The notes under the pieces: generated by a model | Database searches by the model: none | The model's input: the letters and a program-made list of their open reading frames with translations, nothing else | What the model was told of the DNA's origin: nothing | In this document: in pieces, positions 36,301 through 48,080 of the stretch | Numbering within the stretch: the first letter of the stretch is position 1 | Layout of the letters: each line of letters starts with the position of its first letter | Source: Sisyra terminalis | Taxonomy: Eukaryota > Arthropoda > Insecta > Neuroptera > Sisyridae | Direction: 5' to 3' | Assembly (NCBI GenBank): GCA_958496175.1 | Contig: OY292274.1 | Coordinates: 36,325,482-36,389,481, forward strand | DNA length: 64,000 nt | Translations under genes and position numbers: made by a program

Positions 36301-37708
36301 TAATTTCTGACGTAAGTCATGGCGTCTTGCGATTTTTCGTGTAAATATCGAGGTCCACCTGTGAATGATGAAGGTAGTATAACCAACTGCCCAATGCCGT
36401 TGCGGTGTTCATTCGCCTGTAAAGCATCCTGAAGATGAATGTAATTTTCGGCTCTCAATTTAGTTTGATTATTACGGATGTAGGCCAATCTCTCCGATTC
36501 AATTTTCGCATATTAATCTACCAAGTATTGGTTTGTTAACATTCCATATCTAAGCAAAGTGTTGAAATTGTTACGTCTTGTCATTATACGGTAGCGATAG
36601 TAGTTCATACATGACACTGTTTTACGCAGAGGTGTACCATCGATTGGGTCAACTTGAGGAATATTAATGGCATAACCATTTTCTCCACGACATAGCATCA
36701 AAGGATATTGTAAGCTGTCATAAGATCTGTGCAACTCTGAAATTTTTTGCAAATATCATCACAACTATGCAATACAATATCTCTTTTGTCAAATTGCTGT
36801 CCAGCTATCACCACCGCTACTTCACTCGTGGAAGGCGCATTGTATCATCCTCTGTGTTCTCCAACAGGAACTTTATTTGCATGGATTACGACATTAAAGT
36901 CAGGAGTATCTGCTGGAACACTCTCAATCGCAGTTTTGAAAGACTGTACGTAGCAATTATGAGAATGTAACAAATCTTGGAGAGATCTAATCAAATCTCC
37001 ATCAATTGGCTGTGCAACACTTGAACACCGCGTAGATGCTTGTGTATCTGGATCTGCAATAAAATATATTTGCAGAAATTTGTGATCATCGGGTCGAAGT
37101 GGTAGCAAGCTCCCGGCTAAGTGCCCTTGAATTTTAAATGTAGGCATGAACCCACGCTCAACGACTTGCTTACTCTTAAAAGAGGTCATTTGAAATGCGT
37201 TATTATAACGACGTATATTACGCATGAATTGTTTGGATTTCTGATGATCACCCGTAAGAAGAGAGTGAAGTGGTTCAGGTGGAGGGAGAATTTCTTCTAA
37301 TTTGACTTTTCCTTGTAAGCAACACATGCCTTTCGATTCGTCCTTGAATCTCAATGCCAAGCAATGTTCACACACTACTGACATAGTACCTATTGATACT
37401 ATACGATCGTCCTTGTAAGAAATCGAAGGATCGTAATTCATGGCAGAATTTTCTTTAGTTACCCATGAATTAGTAACTCGTGCTGATGATTCTCTGGCTC
37501 TCTGTATTCGATGTCTATCCCTATCTCGGCTGCGGCGAACCTCACGCTCTACTGAAGATTCTCTCTCTCTCGCAGCTCTATATCTATCCCGAGCCTGACA
37601 GAGGCGAACTTCACGTTCTGTTGACGATTCTTCATCTCTTGCTGAACCTACGCTTCTGGCATGCACTGTACTACGACCTAGGTTCGAACGACGACGTCTT
37701 CCAAACAT
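33328..37708 (-). pseudogene. Helitron Rep-helicase gene, multiply disrupted
   Basis: Five frame segments lie in order on the minus strand: 37708-36845, 36752-36513, 36488-35355, 35291-34965 and 34797-33328. The first starts with an Arg/Ser/Glu-rich repeat region, then a CxxC-type cluster (CEHC...CC). The third holds the HUH Rep motif PHVH (its residues 137-140) and the two-tyrosine motif YVTKYINK (Y273, Y277). The last is a Pif1-type helicase with Walker A GGTGKT (67-72), Walker B WDEA (147-150) and the terminal NKSQGQT and VVLSRV motifs. Breaks seen: TGA at 36845, a frameshift near 36745, TAA at 36513, a duplicated ACATATG followed by TGA at 35355, a stop at 34965 and a frameshift near 34800-34860. 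Motifs remain intact, so decay looks fairly recent. Length is near that of full autonomous proteins. Confidence 0.92.
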
Positions 37709-37814
37709 GACTATAATTTCTGTACAAAATTTACTCAGTTCTATAAGTATGATTACCTATGCACAAATTGCCATATTATTAGTATGTGCCGCAGTAAAAA
37801 ATATCTAAATATTT

Positions 37815-38060
37815 ACCGTTTAGAAACAAATGATAATCAACAATCATAAAAAACAAAAGATACCTATTCTATTCAGTTCTTTTTTTTTAACTGAAATACC
37901 TCAACTTAAACTACGATTTTAATTAAATTAAAATTACTTAAAAAATAATTTGCTATTCGTGCGACTAAAAACAAAAGATAATCAACAATCATCAACAACA
38001 AAAGATACCTATTCTATTAAGTTCTTTTTCTGAACTTACATACCTCACCTTAAATTATGA
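37815..38060. repeat. tandem repeat inside the Helitron leader
   Basis: GATAATCAACAATCAT and AAAAGATACCTATTCTATT occur twice, at about 37831-37880 and 37977-38020, followed in both by AGTTCTTTTT and CTCAACTTAAA/CTCACCTTAAA. The period is about 145 bp with moderate divergence. Confidence 0.65.
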
Positions 38061-38364
38061 TTTTTGAAAATAATTTCCTTAATATTAAATTGATCTAACT
38101 CTAAATTTTAACCAAGATCTTAGTAAAAAATTCCAATCCATATGGTTTTATTTAATCTAACCTTATCTAATCGTATGTACTTATAATTACTATAAGTGCG
38201 ATTTAAAAATTAAACTTAGAATAGAATATCATTTATGTTTTAAAACTATCATACAATTATTTTCGAAACCGTTTGGAAATTTAAAAATATATTATTATTA
38301 TTATTCCAAAATAACCATGGCAGATCAATATCGCGCGGTTAACGTAGTGGCCAGTAGTGGCAGA

Positions 38365-38643
38365 CAATTTTAAAGATACCAAAAGATATGACATTTTGTA
38401 ATTTAATTGTTTAGATCAGAGAAGAGAGACTCTTCTCTGGTTCAGATGCGCGACCATTAGTTAGATAAGGATGCTGAATACCATTTATCGGAGTTTGCGC
38501 AGTGGCTCAAAAAACACATACTGCTGGTATTCAGTATCCTTATCTAACTAATGGTCGCGCATCTGAACCAGAGAAGAGTCTCTCTTCTCTGATCTAAACA
38601 ATTAAATTTCAAAATGTCATATTTTTTGGTATCTTTAAAATTG
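38365..38643. repeat. 119-bp inverted repeat with 41-nt loop in the Helitron leader
   Basis: The left arm 38365-38483 and right arm 38525-38643 are reverse complements with only three mismatches in 119 positions by my comparison. Each arm contains an inner palindrome AGAGAAGAG...CTCTTCTCT. The loop is 38484-38524. It lies between the Helitron 5' terminus and the start of the Rep reading frame, so a transcript through it would fold into a long hairpin. It may be a palindromic MITE inserted in the Helitron, but I see no target duplication. Confidence 0.9.
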
Positions 38644-38854
38644 CCTAATAACAGTATTTCTCCACTATTTAATGGATGTTATTATACATATAAACCTTCC
38701 TCTTTAATCACTCTATCTATTAAAAAAACCTCATCGAAATCCGTTGCATAATTTTAAAGATTTAAGCGCACAAAGGGATATAGGGACAGAAAAAGCGACT
38801 TTGTTTTATACTACGTAATGATAGTCAATTTAATCTTTTATTTGATAACCACTA

Positions 38855-39240
38855 ATTTTCCGTGGCATATTCACAGCGTAACACTGACTAAAACCATGGC
38901 TAAAATTAGCAATTGATTCAAATCATAGTAGTTTAAATTTGAGCCAATAATTATTATATTTGTATTCCACTACCATGGATGTATTTAAAATTTTATATTC
39001 TTTTTCCTTGTCTTTGCCGCAACACATACGTTTTCTTATTATGTATTTTGATATTAAAAGTAATTTGTGTTTAAAATTGTATCATATTTTAGTAATCACA
39101 AATCTTATAACTGGTGTTCCAGTTCAGGCACTACCGGAAGAGACTACGGCAGTGGATTAAAAACATATTTTTAACTATACCAAAGAAGTATAACTTCTCA
39201 CGTGCCTACATAAGTATATACACACTTTTTAGCTATAAGG
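38855..39240 (+). repeat. copy of the interspersed family (ATTCACAG core)
   Basis: GTGGCATATTCACAGCG, ACACTGACTAAA, AGCAATTGATTCAAATCA and TTTGAGCC/AATAATTATTATATTTG match the core and tail of the family at 11640 and 26558. At 39185-39235 follows the ACGTGC-type flank also seen at 60-140 and 58780-58850. Confidence 0.55.
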
Positions 39241-40907
39241 GTACATATACAGGTTTAATTTTGTATAATGTTAAGCATACTAAGCTATTTCAAATTAAAA
39301 CCACGTTAATGACAATTGCATTGTTCCATAATATATATTACATGCAAATGTGTTTTTTGCATCCTGTTTCCTAATTAGAATGATTACTTTTTTAACGTTC
39401 GGTACAAGAAATAATTTATAATACCGATCACGTATTTACATCAAATGTTTACACATTTACACATCTTGGAATCTTTTGTTTCATGAACGTAAGAATATGT
39501 CTTTAGATGAACTTCAATCATTTAAAAAAAGGCATAGTAGTATAGTACAATAGTTCATGTTATATGCATTAGGGTTATTTCTATTTCACTATACATATTT
39601 GAATTCAATTTATCTCACCCTAAAAATTTGTTCAATTAAAAATTAAAATAATAAGAAAACTGCAATTTTGCCTTCTTATTTTTATAGAATCGATTTGATA
39701 GAATCCCAAAAAATTTGGTAATGACCATGAGTTTAGAGATTCAAATCGAGGGATTATTATCAGACTAGTTGAAATTATTAAAGAATTAAAGTGGTATTTC
39801 TTCCACAAATAAACAGTATTAACTAAAGAAGTGATAAAATAGTTGTTTCAAGTTCAAGATAATATACATATTAATTACTTTTAATTTTGAACTTTTTTGA
39901 ATCGATTGTCTGATTAATGATTATTTTGAAAATTAAGTATCGACAGCTAAAAAATCAGTAGAAAATTGAGATAAAGACATTTCTCATAAAACCTTCTTTC
40001 TTTGTTATCATGAATTATATTCACCTGTCTCTCTCCCCCTTATTGGATGACATAATAAGTGGATGACACCTAATTTAGAAAAAAAAAACTCATTTACTCA
40101 ATTTCAAAAACATTGTCTATTTAAAATAACGACTTTCATATGTAAAATAAGTGAGTAAATAAATAACATAAAAACCAATTTCGTACGAAAATTTAAATCA
40201 CAAAAATAGTGGCAACGATGTACTTCAAAGATTATTTTCACTCTCATTGGTACAAATATTTGTAGTATTTTATCAATTTAAATCACATACACTATCATAT
40301 GAATGTAAATGTGTAAATCTTTCATGCGATAACCGATAAGGTACGTTTTCATTTGTCCTTGGTAACGTAAATAAATGAGAGAAAAAAGATGAAATTGTAC
40401 GAATAGTAAAAATGCTACATACCTTGTCGTATAGTTATGCAAATTATACTTTTCTTAAAAATACAATACAAACATCAAAATTGCGTATTTATGTTTATGA
40501 AAATGAGATGCAAATCATAACAAGTTAATTTCGTTTTCACCGGAATCTATAAATAAATCCGTCATATTTTTTTTTTTATAAAACTTGAACTACAATACCT
40601 AAAATTTCGAACTTGATTAAATTTTTACTAAGAGAATTTATTTTTGTTATAAATCCGTTTATGTCAAGATATCTAAAAGTTAATACAATCATTTCACAAT
40701 TTACGCAGTTGATACGTTGCTAAAAATTAAGCCAACTGAAACTACATAAAATACATAAAACAAAACAATTTTCAATAAAAAAAATCAGTATTAATAGGGT
40801 ACAGTGATTAAAATGATTGCAATACCATATGCTAATAGTCATTTTGCTCGAACGAAACTAGTAATTACGTTTCTTTTGACTCAATATACTTATATGAACA
40901 TATTAAG
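39241..40907. other. AT-rich DNA, no gene seen
   Basis: No coding frame or element boundary supported. Confidence 0.4.
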
Positions 40908-41600
40908 CTGGACCAAACAAATCGATTTTTTTTTAAATACGTATCAAAAATATTGTTCAGGATGACAAAAAAAATATTGTAACATTTTGAGCCGTTAATA
41001 TTGATTTTAAGTGGTCAATCATCGCAATTCTTGATTTTTTTAATCCGAACCCCATTTTTTCTCAAAACTTATGAACCAACACAGTGAAAAAATTAAACAA
41101 CATATATTCTTGAAGGAAATTGAACGCTCTACAAGAAAGTATTAACTATAAATTTTCGTTTGATCTACTGTTTCTTTATAAACGAGTCATGAACATTGAT
41201 CTGTTTTTACGATATGATTTGTTGCTTTGGAAATTTGTAACTAATGAACGAATTGATATTTAAACAAAATTTGTATTCAAAATTCTTAAAATAAATTAAA
41301 TGTTCTACAAAAAAGGTCTCATAGCATTTTTTTTTTATAATTTTACTTCTCCAAAGTTGTTCACGGTCAAGGTTGAAGTTTAAATAAAATTCCGGTTTAA
41401 ATAACTTTGAGAGAATATATTTTTTCGAAAAATGCTACGGTACCTTTTTTGTAGAGCATTCAATTTCCTTTAAGAATATGTGCTGTTTAATTCTGTCAGT
41501 GTAATGATTGATCAAAAGTTTTGAGAAAAAAAAGCGCTTGGGATTGAAAAATCAAAAATTACGATTCTACATCTCATTATATCAATAATACCTACAATAT
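40908..41600. mobile_element. foldback element with long arms, copy 2
   Basis: The left end GCTGGACCAAAC and the same order of landmarks as at 16560-17336 (TCATCGCAATTCTTGATTTT, CTCAAAAC, AACTAATGAACGAA) show the same family. The left half from 41010 to 41150 pairs with 41440-41575: for example TTCTTGAAGGAAATTGAACG against the reverse of CATTCAATTTCCTTTAAGAA. There is no coding sequence. Confidence 0.75.
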
Positions 41601-44600
41601 ATTTTTATAGTGATGTTGTAATTTAGCACATTTAACAGCATTTTTATCAAACAAACTAGTTTACATGAAATACAAACATTAATACAATAAAACTATACAG
41701 AATCATTAACCCTAAAAAACCTTCTGATAAATTATGCTATTGTGCTTCATCACATTCATCGAAAGACAAATTATTTCATTAGAAACAAAAAAACAACACA
41801 AAATGTTAAGATTTCTCTTACGAAGTTTGCTAAGCAAAAGCTAAAAATTGTATTATCAAAAACAGTGTTTCTTAACTTTTTCTGTCCATGTACTCATAAG
41901 GAAATCAAGGTCAATTTCTAGGATAATTTTAATAAAAACATTAAAAAGTTGCCGGTTAATTAATTTTAATGCTATAATTCGAAAAAAAATAAGTAAATAT
42001 TTTTTCAAAAAAATAAATGAAAAATGATTAGTCCTATAAATTAAAAAACACTGATCTAAAAAAATGAACTAAACACGTTTGTTAAACCGCATTAATTGAA
42101 CGTTCAAGGGACCAAAAGAATTAGGATTTTGATTAAATAAGTTCTTGCTAGCCAAAGAGCACTAAATTTTCACAGTAGATACCTACTCTGCGATTCAATT
42201 AAGGTACTAAGTGTTATGAAAATTGTTAGTATAAAAATTAATATACTTTAATGTACAATATGCTTTTATACACCATAAAACATACTTTTCCGGGGCTTTA
42301 ATTCATATTTGCAGCGATTTTTTTATAATCATTTTTGAAATATCCGTTAAATATAATTCGTTGTTTTTAGTGAATTTTATTGGAGTGAAACTTATTGGAG
42401 TAGAACAAAACTAATATCAACTTTGAATTTTTTAATTAAAATTTAACAAAATTAATTGTATTCTTAAATTTGAACAATGATTACATTTAAAAAATAAAGA
42501 AAAATGTTCATAAAGACACTAAGGTTTTCGTAAGAAACCAGTTAATGTAAGATTCATAATAACTCATACAACTTTTCAAGTTATGTTTTTTCTAATCATT
42601 AACGTATCGCTAGTTGCATATACATAAAATAGAATAAAAAATGATTTACACTTTACAGTCTTAATTTATATTTTTGTATTCAGTACATTTGTTTTGGTGA
42701 ACTTTCTTTAATGTTTTTTAGTGTTTCTTTTACCCTACCGTATAATTAACGTCTAAGAACAGTGAAAAGTTTCATATATTTCCATAAAAAATGGGTATCC
42801 ATTCCCAAAAAAATTATATATTTAATGAAATTTTAATACCGACAAAAAACCTGAAAAATACGCTTCTTTAATTCAAATTTCGCATTATTATCTAACTAAA
42901 CCATTCAATAAGAAACTTCTTATAGATAGAAAAAAAAACTTGGGTTTTAATTCAAAATTCAATTTTTATATTTAATAACTTCAAAGATCAGGAAAATAAA
43001 ATTTGAAATTTTTGTCATTATGGTTTTCACGTGTATTTAAATTGAAAACCCAACAGTTTAGAGAACCTTTCATAAATATACCTAGATTATACCCACAACC
43101 TTCCCATTGCAAGTGCAACAGAAATAAAAATAAAAGGTTTTAAGATTTATTATCTTTTATACTCTATCAAAGGTTTCCAAGTATTTATCGCTTTGCGCAA
43201 TAATTCAACTGTATAGATTTTAGACATAACGCAATATTTTTTTATAACAATGTTTAATAAATTATTTTTACAATATACTAGAACCTATGTAAAACCAAGT
43301 TTAGTTTATCAGCAAATTAATTAAGCAGTTGTTTAACTATGTATTGTGTAGTTAATTTTTCAAACTGAAACAAATCAATTTCATTGGCAATTATTTCTTT
43401 GCAATAATATGATGGACTACATTTATTAACTTTATTCGCTATTTTGCCGTTTACAATAGGCAAAGTTTTTTTTTGCAGCAACTACTTGAGATTGCAATTA
43501 CAGCATATATTATTAGGAACTTCGGTGATTGTCATGTCTCAACGGAAAAATAGGAAAAATATCTACCAACAATATTTCTTCTTTATTCATAAAAATACAT
43601 TTTAACGATTTACGGTTAAATGAAAGAGGTTATAGTAAAGCATTTGTTTATAATGCATCAAAAACTATAAAAAAATGAATAAAGTAATTACAACTCTATT
43701 CGTTAAAAGTACATATATATATATATATATATATCAGTTTTTAAATATTTAAATTATATTCATGATTTTTTAAATAAATTTCAAAAAAAAAGTATACGGC
43801 CAAGTTCAAAAAAATCATATGGAAACCGTGTTGGAATTTTAGGATTTTTTTGCTAAATGAATAACAGAATAAATCACCGGGTTAGAATCAAAGATAGACC
43901 TATACGTTTTAAAAATACGATTTGTGTTTTTTACATTTTTATTTGATTATTGTTTCAGTTCCAAGAAACTACATTCCAAAATGGTTATCTTATTTGAAAG
44001 AATGTTATTAGTAAAGGATTTTACTATCCCATAAAAAATACAAAAATAGTTAGAATTTTATTTTTTAAAATATGTTTATTCGCTTTAAATCTACGATTTA
44101 GCAATTATTGAAAATTGTTAACATTTTTATGAAAATTCTTAAAAAATATCTCTATTACTTCATATCAAAAGTTTCCCTTATTTTCTTGCAAATATTTAAA
44201 ACAATATTTTATAATAATTCCAGCGAATTTAAAATCTAATCAAACGACAACCATTAAGAACAACTAAATTATTTAATAAATATATTATAGATAGAAATAG
44301 GTCGCAAAACTAAACTCCCGCTATCACACAAAGAATAATAATTATCTGTCTATTATTATATTGGATTCAATAAACTATTGGAGCTGTGGACAATGTACAT
44401 TTGACCGGAATAAGTGTACGACCGAAGGGCATTGATGACGCATCTAACGACCTCGGGAGTCTTTGGGGCTCGTCTTCCAACACAATTTATTGTTGTTAAT
44501 ATTTACATTTTTTGCTACCAACTGTCCATAATAATACAATGGTGATTACCAATACCGATAAAAATTTGAACTTCAAGTTATTTCCTAGGTATTTCCTCAT

Positions 44601-45107
44601 AAAACACCAAGTTCAATGTTATTAGTATTAGAAGCAAAAGGTAATTGATGTAGGTATATGAAAATATATTTTCTCTCAATTGCAATCATAAATTCTTATT
44701 GAATGGATTAAATAATTTAAAACAATGTACCCACTATATTATACGTACATGGTTTGAATTAGTTTTCAAGAGAAAAAAATTATACTTAGTATCAATGAGT
44801 ATAATATGGAATAATTGATAAAAATGGGAAATTAGATTTTTATCATTGACCATGCCATGTACTTTATGTATTCAAAAATAAAATTCATGTGACGCTTTTC
44901 CGGTTGTGAATGAAACGCACAAGGTGTTATTTATTTAAATGAGCTACTGAACTTTTGATATCTACCTAATTTAAAGTCGTAAAATATCTAGTATATTATT
45001 GAAACAGCATATAATTACAAGAAGGGTTGAAAGTTTATATGTGTAAATTTAATCGATATTCAATTAGAAATAATTTTTAAAGATTATTTAATTATTTTTA
45101 TAATTTA
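41601..45107. other. long AT-rich stretch, no gene supported
   Basis: Contains a (TA)n microsatellite at 43712-43734. A GC-richer patch at 44385-44490 has a 40-codon open stretch on each strand but lacks splice sites and start context, so it is not called as an exon. Confidence 0.35.
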
Positions 45108-45145
45108 CTAGCCGAACCAGCAAACTTCGTACGGCCTAACAGGCA
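45108..45145 (-). mobile_element. Helitron-like 3' terminus
   Basis: On the minus strand TACGAAGTTTGCTGGTTCGG leads into CTAG and then T, resembling insect Helitron 3' ends. The matching 5' TC end was not located, so only the terminus is annotated. Confidence 0.45.
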
Positions 45146-45322
45146 CTGAACATAGTGTTTTATGAATGAATATTTAGCTACACTTAGTTTAAATTTTTAA
45201 TACTAAAATGAATAAAATTAACCTCAATACTTCATTAGAAGAGTAAGTATATAAAAAGAAAACAAAAATTACATAAAAAACAAAAATCAATTATTTCAAT
45301 GGCAAGTCAGCCAACACATTTC

Positions 45323-45586
45323 GTCGGTCTAAAGTGTTAAGCTGCTCAGTTCTTTTTAACAGTTTTTTCAGGAAAAGGAAAGAAAGTGAATATAAGCTTC
45401 ATAAGTTACTTATAATACTTCATAAGTTATAAAGCAGGTTTGCGATTCATGTTATATATTGAGAAATTTCTAAATTTAAAGAGATTTATCAGTTTGTCGT
45501 TCGATAAAATTTGTATTCCTTCCTATTGGAACAAAAAAACAAAAATTTTTTAAAGTGGACTTAGCAGATTGAGACTTTAGGCCGAC
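45323..45586. mobile_element. MITE, family with GTCGACCTAAAGT ends, copy 2
   Basis: The left end GTCGGTCTAAAGTGTTAAGC and the reverse complement of the right end (GTCGGCCTAAAGTCTCAATC) form an inverted repeat, as in the element at 27607-27849. The internal block TTTGTATTCCTTCC..GGAACAAAAAAA matches the other copy in reversed orientation. Confidence 0.6.
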
Positions 45587-45589
45587 GAT

Positions 45590-46436
45590 TTACTTTATTG
45601 AAGGTATATATTTGGGTTCATGCGTTACTCTCGAATTGATTCTCTCCATTGAAGCATCTTGTCATTACATTAACACACCAAGTTTGTCAAATCAGATATC
45701 TTCAATATATAAAACAAAGTAAGGGTAGTTAGGCCAATTAGAACTAAAAAAGTGACTGGAACGATTTTGATGATATATGATTTTTTAGATTCATCTTCGC
45801 TCCGAATAGCAGAATAACTATTAATATATCTTAACAATTCACGGAAAAAAATGAATAAAATGAGTGTTTATATAAATAAGGGTTGGCATTTTCCGCAATT
45901 GGCATTTCACGTCATCTACACTTGAATACTGTCAATTTAATATTGTCTGTAATTTTTATTTTAAAAACGCATAAAAGCATTGAAACCAATGGAAGTTCTA
46001 CGCAATGACTCACTATGTTTTGAAGGCGCAATGATTTTACAGATTAGCGATTTCTCCTAAACATTGCCAATCATTCCAAGTTCAGATTCTGTCAATAGAA
46101 TAAACACATACTTAAAATCATATAATCTGTGATACAATGTGAAAAAATTTCAGCTGGCAACATGAATTGCGTTGCGGATTTATCCATCTACTGAAGCATT
46201 TTTCAAACAATTTTTAAATATCGATAACGGCAGTGTTCTAGTCGACGAATCAAGCGTATTTTCTTCATTTCCTTCGAGTTTTTTCGATTTTGCCTAATTC
46301 AAAAATTTTACCTAATTCCTAGTTTTTTTACAAAACAGCAGAATAACGTTTTAATCAGTTTAATTTGAATAAAAATTCAAACCAACAACACAGCTATTAC
46401 TGATATTCATTCTATGCCAAATATATATTCAATATA
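45590..46436. other. AT-rich DNA, no gene seen
   Basis: If the repeat at 46437 is a truncated LTR, the missing left part would fall here, but no similarity to 59610-59810 could be traced. Confidence 0.4.
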
Positions 46437-46714
46437 AATCGAAATCACAATAAAAATCGCTTTGTTGTAACGGAAATTCAAATCTGAACTTCCGAACAGA
46501 ACTGTCAACTGTCTTGAACTGAGCGCCTTATATACCCGCAACCTAACATTCTAGAATGTACTCCATTGTTCGTTAATGTTCCATCACCTACTAAATGTTT
46601 CTAGAACAATCTATATGTGCATTCGCATTGGTGGGAGAGAGAAAGAAGTCACTCAGCCAATCGCGTGCCGGCATGGCATAAAGAGAGAGACAGACTTCTT
46701 CCTTTTCTGTTACA
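46437..46714 (-). repeat. hsp70-promoter-like repeat, copy 1 (truncated)
   Basis: Reads on the minus strand. It starts TGTAACAG, then has a GTCTGTCTCTCTCTT tract (GAGA-type sites), CGCGATTGGCTGAGTGACTT, a second CTCTCTCC tract, TTCTAGAA at 46599-46606 and again at 46549-46556 (perfect TTCnnGAA heat-shock cores), then TATATAAG at 46527-46534 and GGCGCTCAGTTC. It is about 80% similar to 59820-60043 but lacks the 3' half of that copy. Confidence 0.75.
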
Positions 46715-48080
46715 ATATATTAATGGAAATTATTTTGGTAACAAATCAATAGTACCTACTACCATATTTTAAAAAAAAAGTAATGTTAATATGAGTATTA
46801 CAAGAATGCAAAAAGCGATGATAAATTTATTAATAATTATTGATTTTCAAGTGTTAGATTGTCGATACTAGGTAGGGACGAATCGTTAAGAGCTTCTTCA
46901 AATTTTGATTAGACATTGATTAGTATTGTCATAACTTACATATTGTTAATAATTTACTTTAAAAACTATTATTAAATTAAGGATTTGAATGTTCATTATG
47001 AAAGTTTAAATTGACTTTAATTAATAATACTCAAATAAGTTATATTACTTTCAATTAAAAAATACAGGATGGTAAAGTTTTTATTTTTTAAACAAACGAG
47101 TTTGGCTGAATTCAAGATGGAGCAAAATTCAATTTTAAAGTAATATAACTTCTTCGAGTGAACTGAAATCGTTTTGAATTTTCAAAACAGGATTCAAATT
47201 CTAAATTTATCAATGATTTCAATCATTAATTACAAAGTACATTAAAATTGTAGTAAAAAAAGTTTCGACAATGATAATTATTATTAGTCGAATAGTATTA
47301 ACTAATATTATTAGTATTATTACTAAATAGTTTAAGGAAGCATCTGCAATCTAGAGCATTGAAATTATAACCCATTTATATTAAATTTAACCTCACTTCC
47401 TGGTTTCTTATAATACCCATATATAATATTTTCTTTTAAATTATAGCAGTAGATTTGTTAAAAAATATGAAAGCTGAGTGATAATTTTTAATTTCATCTC
47501 ATTTTTAATGTTTTCCAAAGTAGCATATATATTTTTCATTTGAACCCAAATTTTACCTCTATAAGTTGACCTTTTCGTGAAAACTGTGAATTGAAATCAA
47601 AAAAATTATTATTTTTCAACTTATTTTTTACGTTGTTTCAATCACTAGCATTTTCATTTTTCTTTAGATTTTTTGCATAGTAAAACTATTATAACAATCG
47701 TTATTATTTTTTTATTTCACTTCTATTACCTCACTTTGCCGTTAATTTCTAAGGTTTAGAACTTATAATCTTATTTTTCACCTACTTTCCAGCACTTGAT
47801 CGAGCTGAATTTTGGCACACCTGCTTACTCTCGATCACAACGCATGAATCCGTCGTAATGTTTAATAACCACCAAAAATTTCTACTTCAAATATTTAGCT
47901 TTGAAAAAAACACTGGTTGCCTACCTTCTCATGCGCATGTATGTTGAAATAAATAACAACAATCAATTTGTTCAAATTTGAGACAATGATTGAGAAAATC
48001 GATATTAAAAATGTATTGCAAGACAAAAGAGGAGAAACTTAAAATATTTAAAAAAAGATTTTAATAACCACGCTTCTATT
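46715..48080. other. AT-rich DNA, no gene seen
   Basis: A short fragment at about 47945-47995 (AACAACAATCAATTTG, TTCAAATTTGAGACAATGATT) belongs to the tail of the ATTCACAG interspersed family. Sequence near 47790-47880 (CGAGCTGAATTTTGGCACAC) looks like an old interspersed repeat. No coding sequence. Confidence 0.4.

Larger units (their letters stand above)
33072..38821 (-). mobile_element. Helitron, 5.75 kb, both termini present, coding region broken
   Basis: Read on the minus strand, the element begins TCATTACGTAGTATAAAAC at 38821 and ends GGGTCGCTAG at 33072. It sits between A and T, the canonical Helitron target, without duplication. Eleven or so bases before the CTAG end, ACCCG (33096-33100 on the plus strand) can pair with CGGGT (33078-33082), forming the expected 3' hairpin. 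Inside are a broken Rep-helicase gene, a tandem repeat of about 145 bp (near 37815-38060) and a large near-perfect inverted repeat in the leader (38365-38643). Rolling-circle elements of this kind end in CTRR and encode HUH-type Rep plus Pif1-like helicase. Confidence 0.92.

Noticed and set aside
33500..37710. Plus-strand open frames across the Helitron (for example 34286-34675)
   Set aside because: Antisense shadows of the Rep-helicase frame, whose motifs lie on the minus strand.
44385..44490. GC-richer patch with about 40 open codons on both strands
   Set aside because: No acceptor or donor at the edges and no recognisable peptide; left as an unassigned patch.
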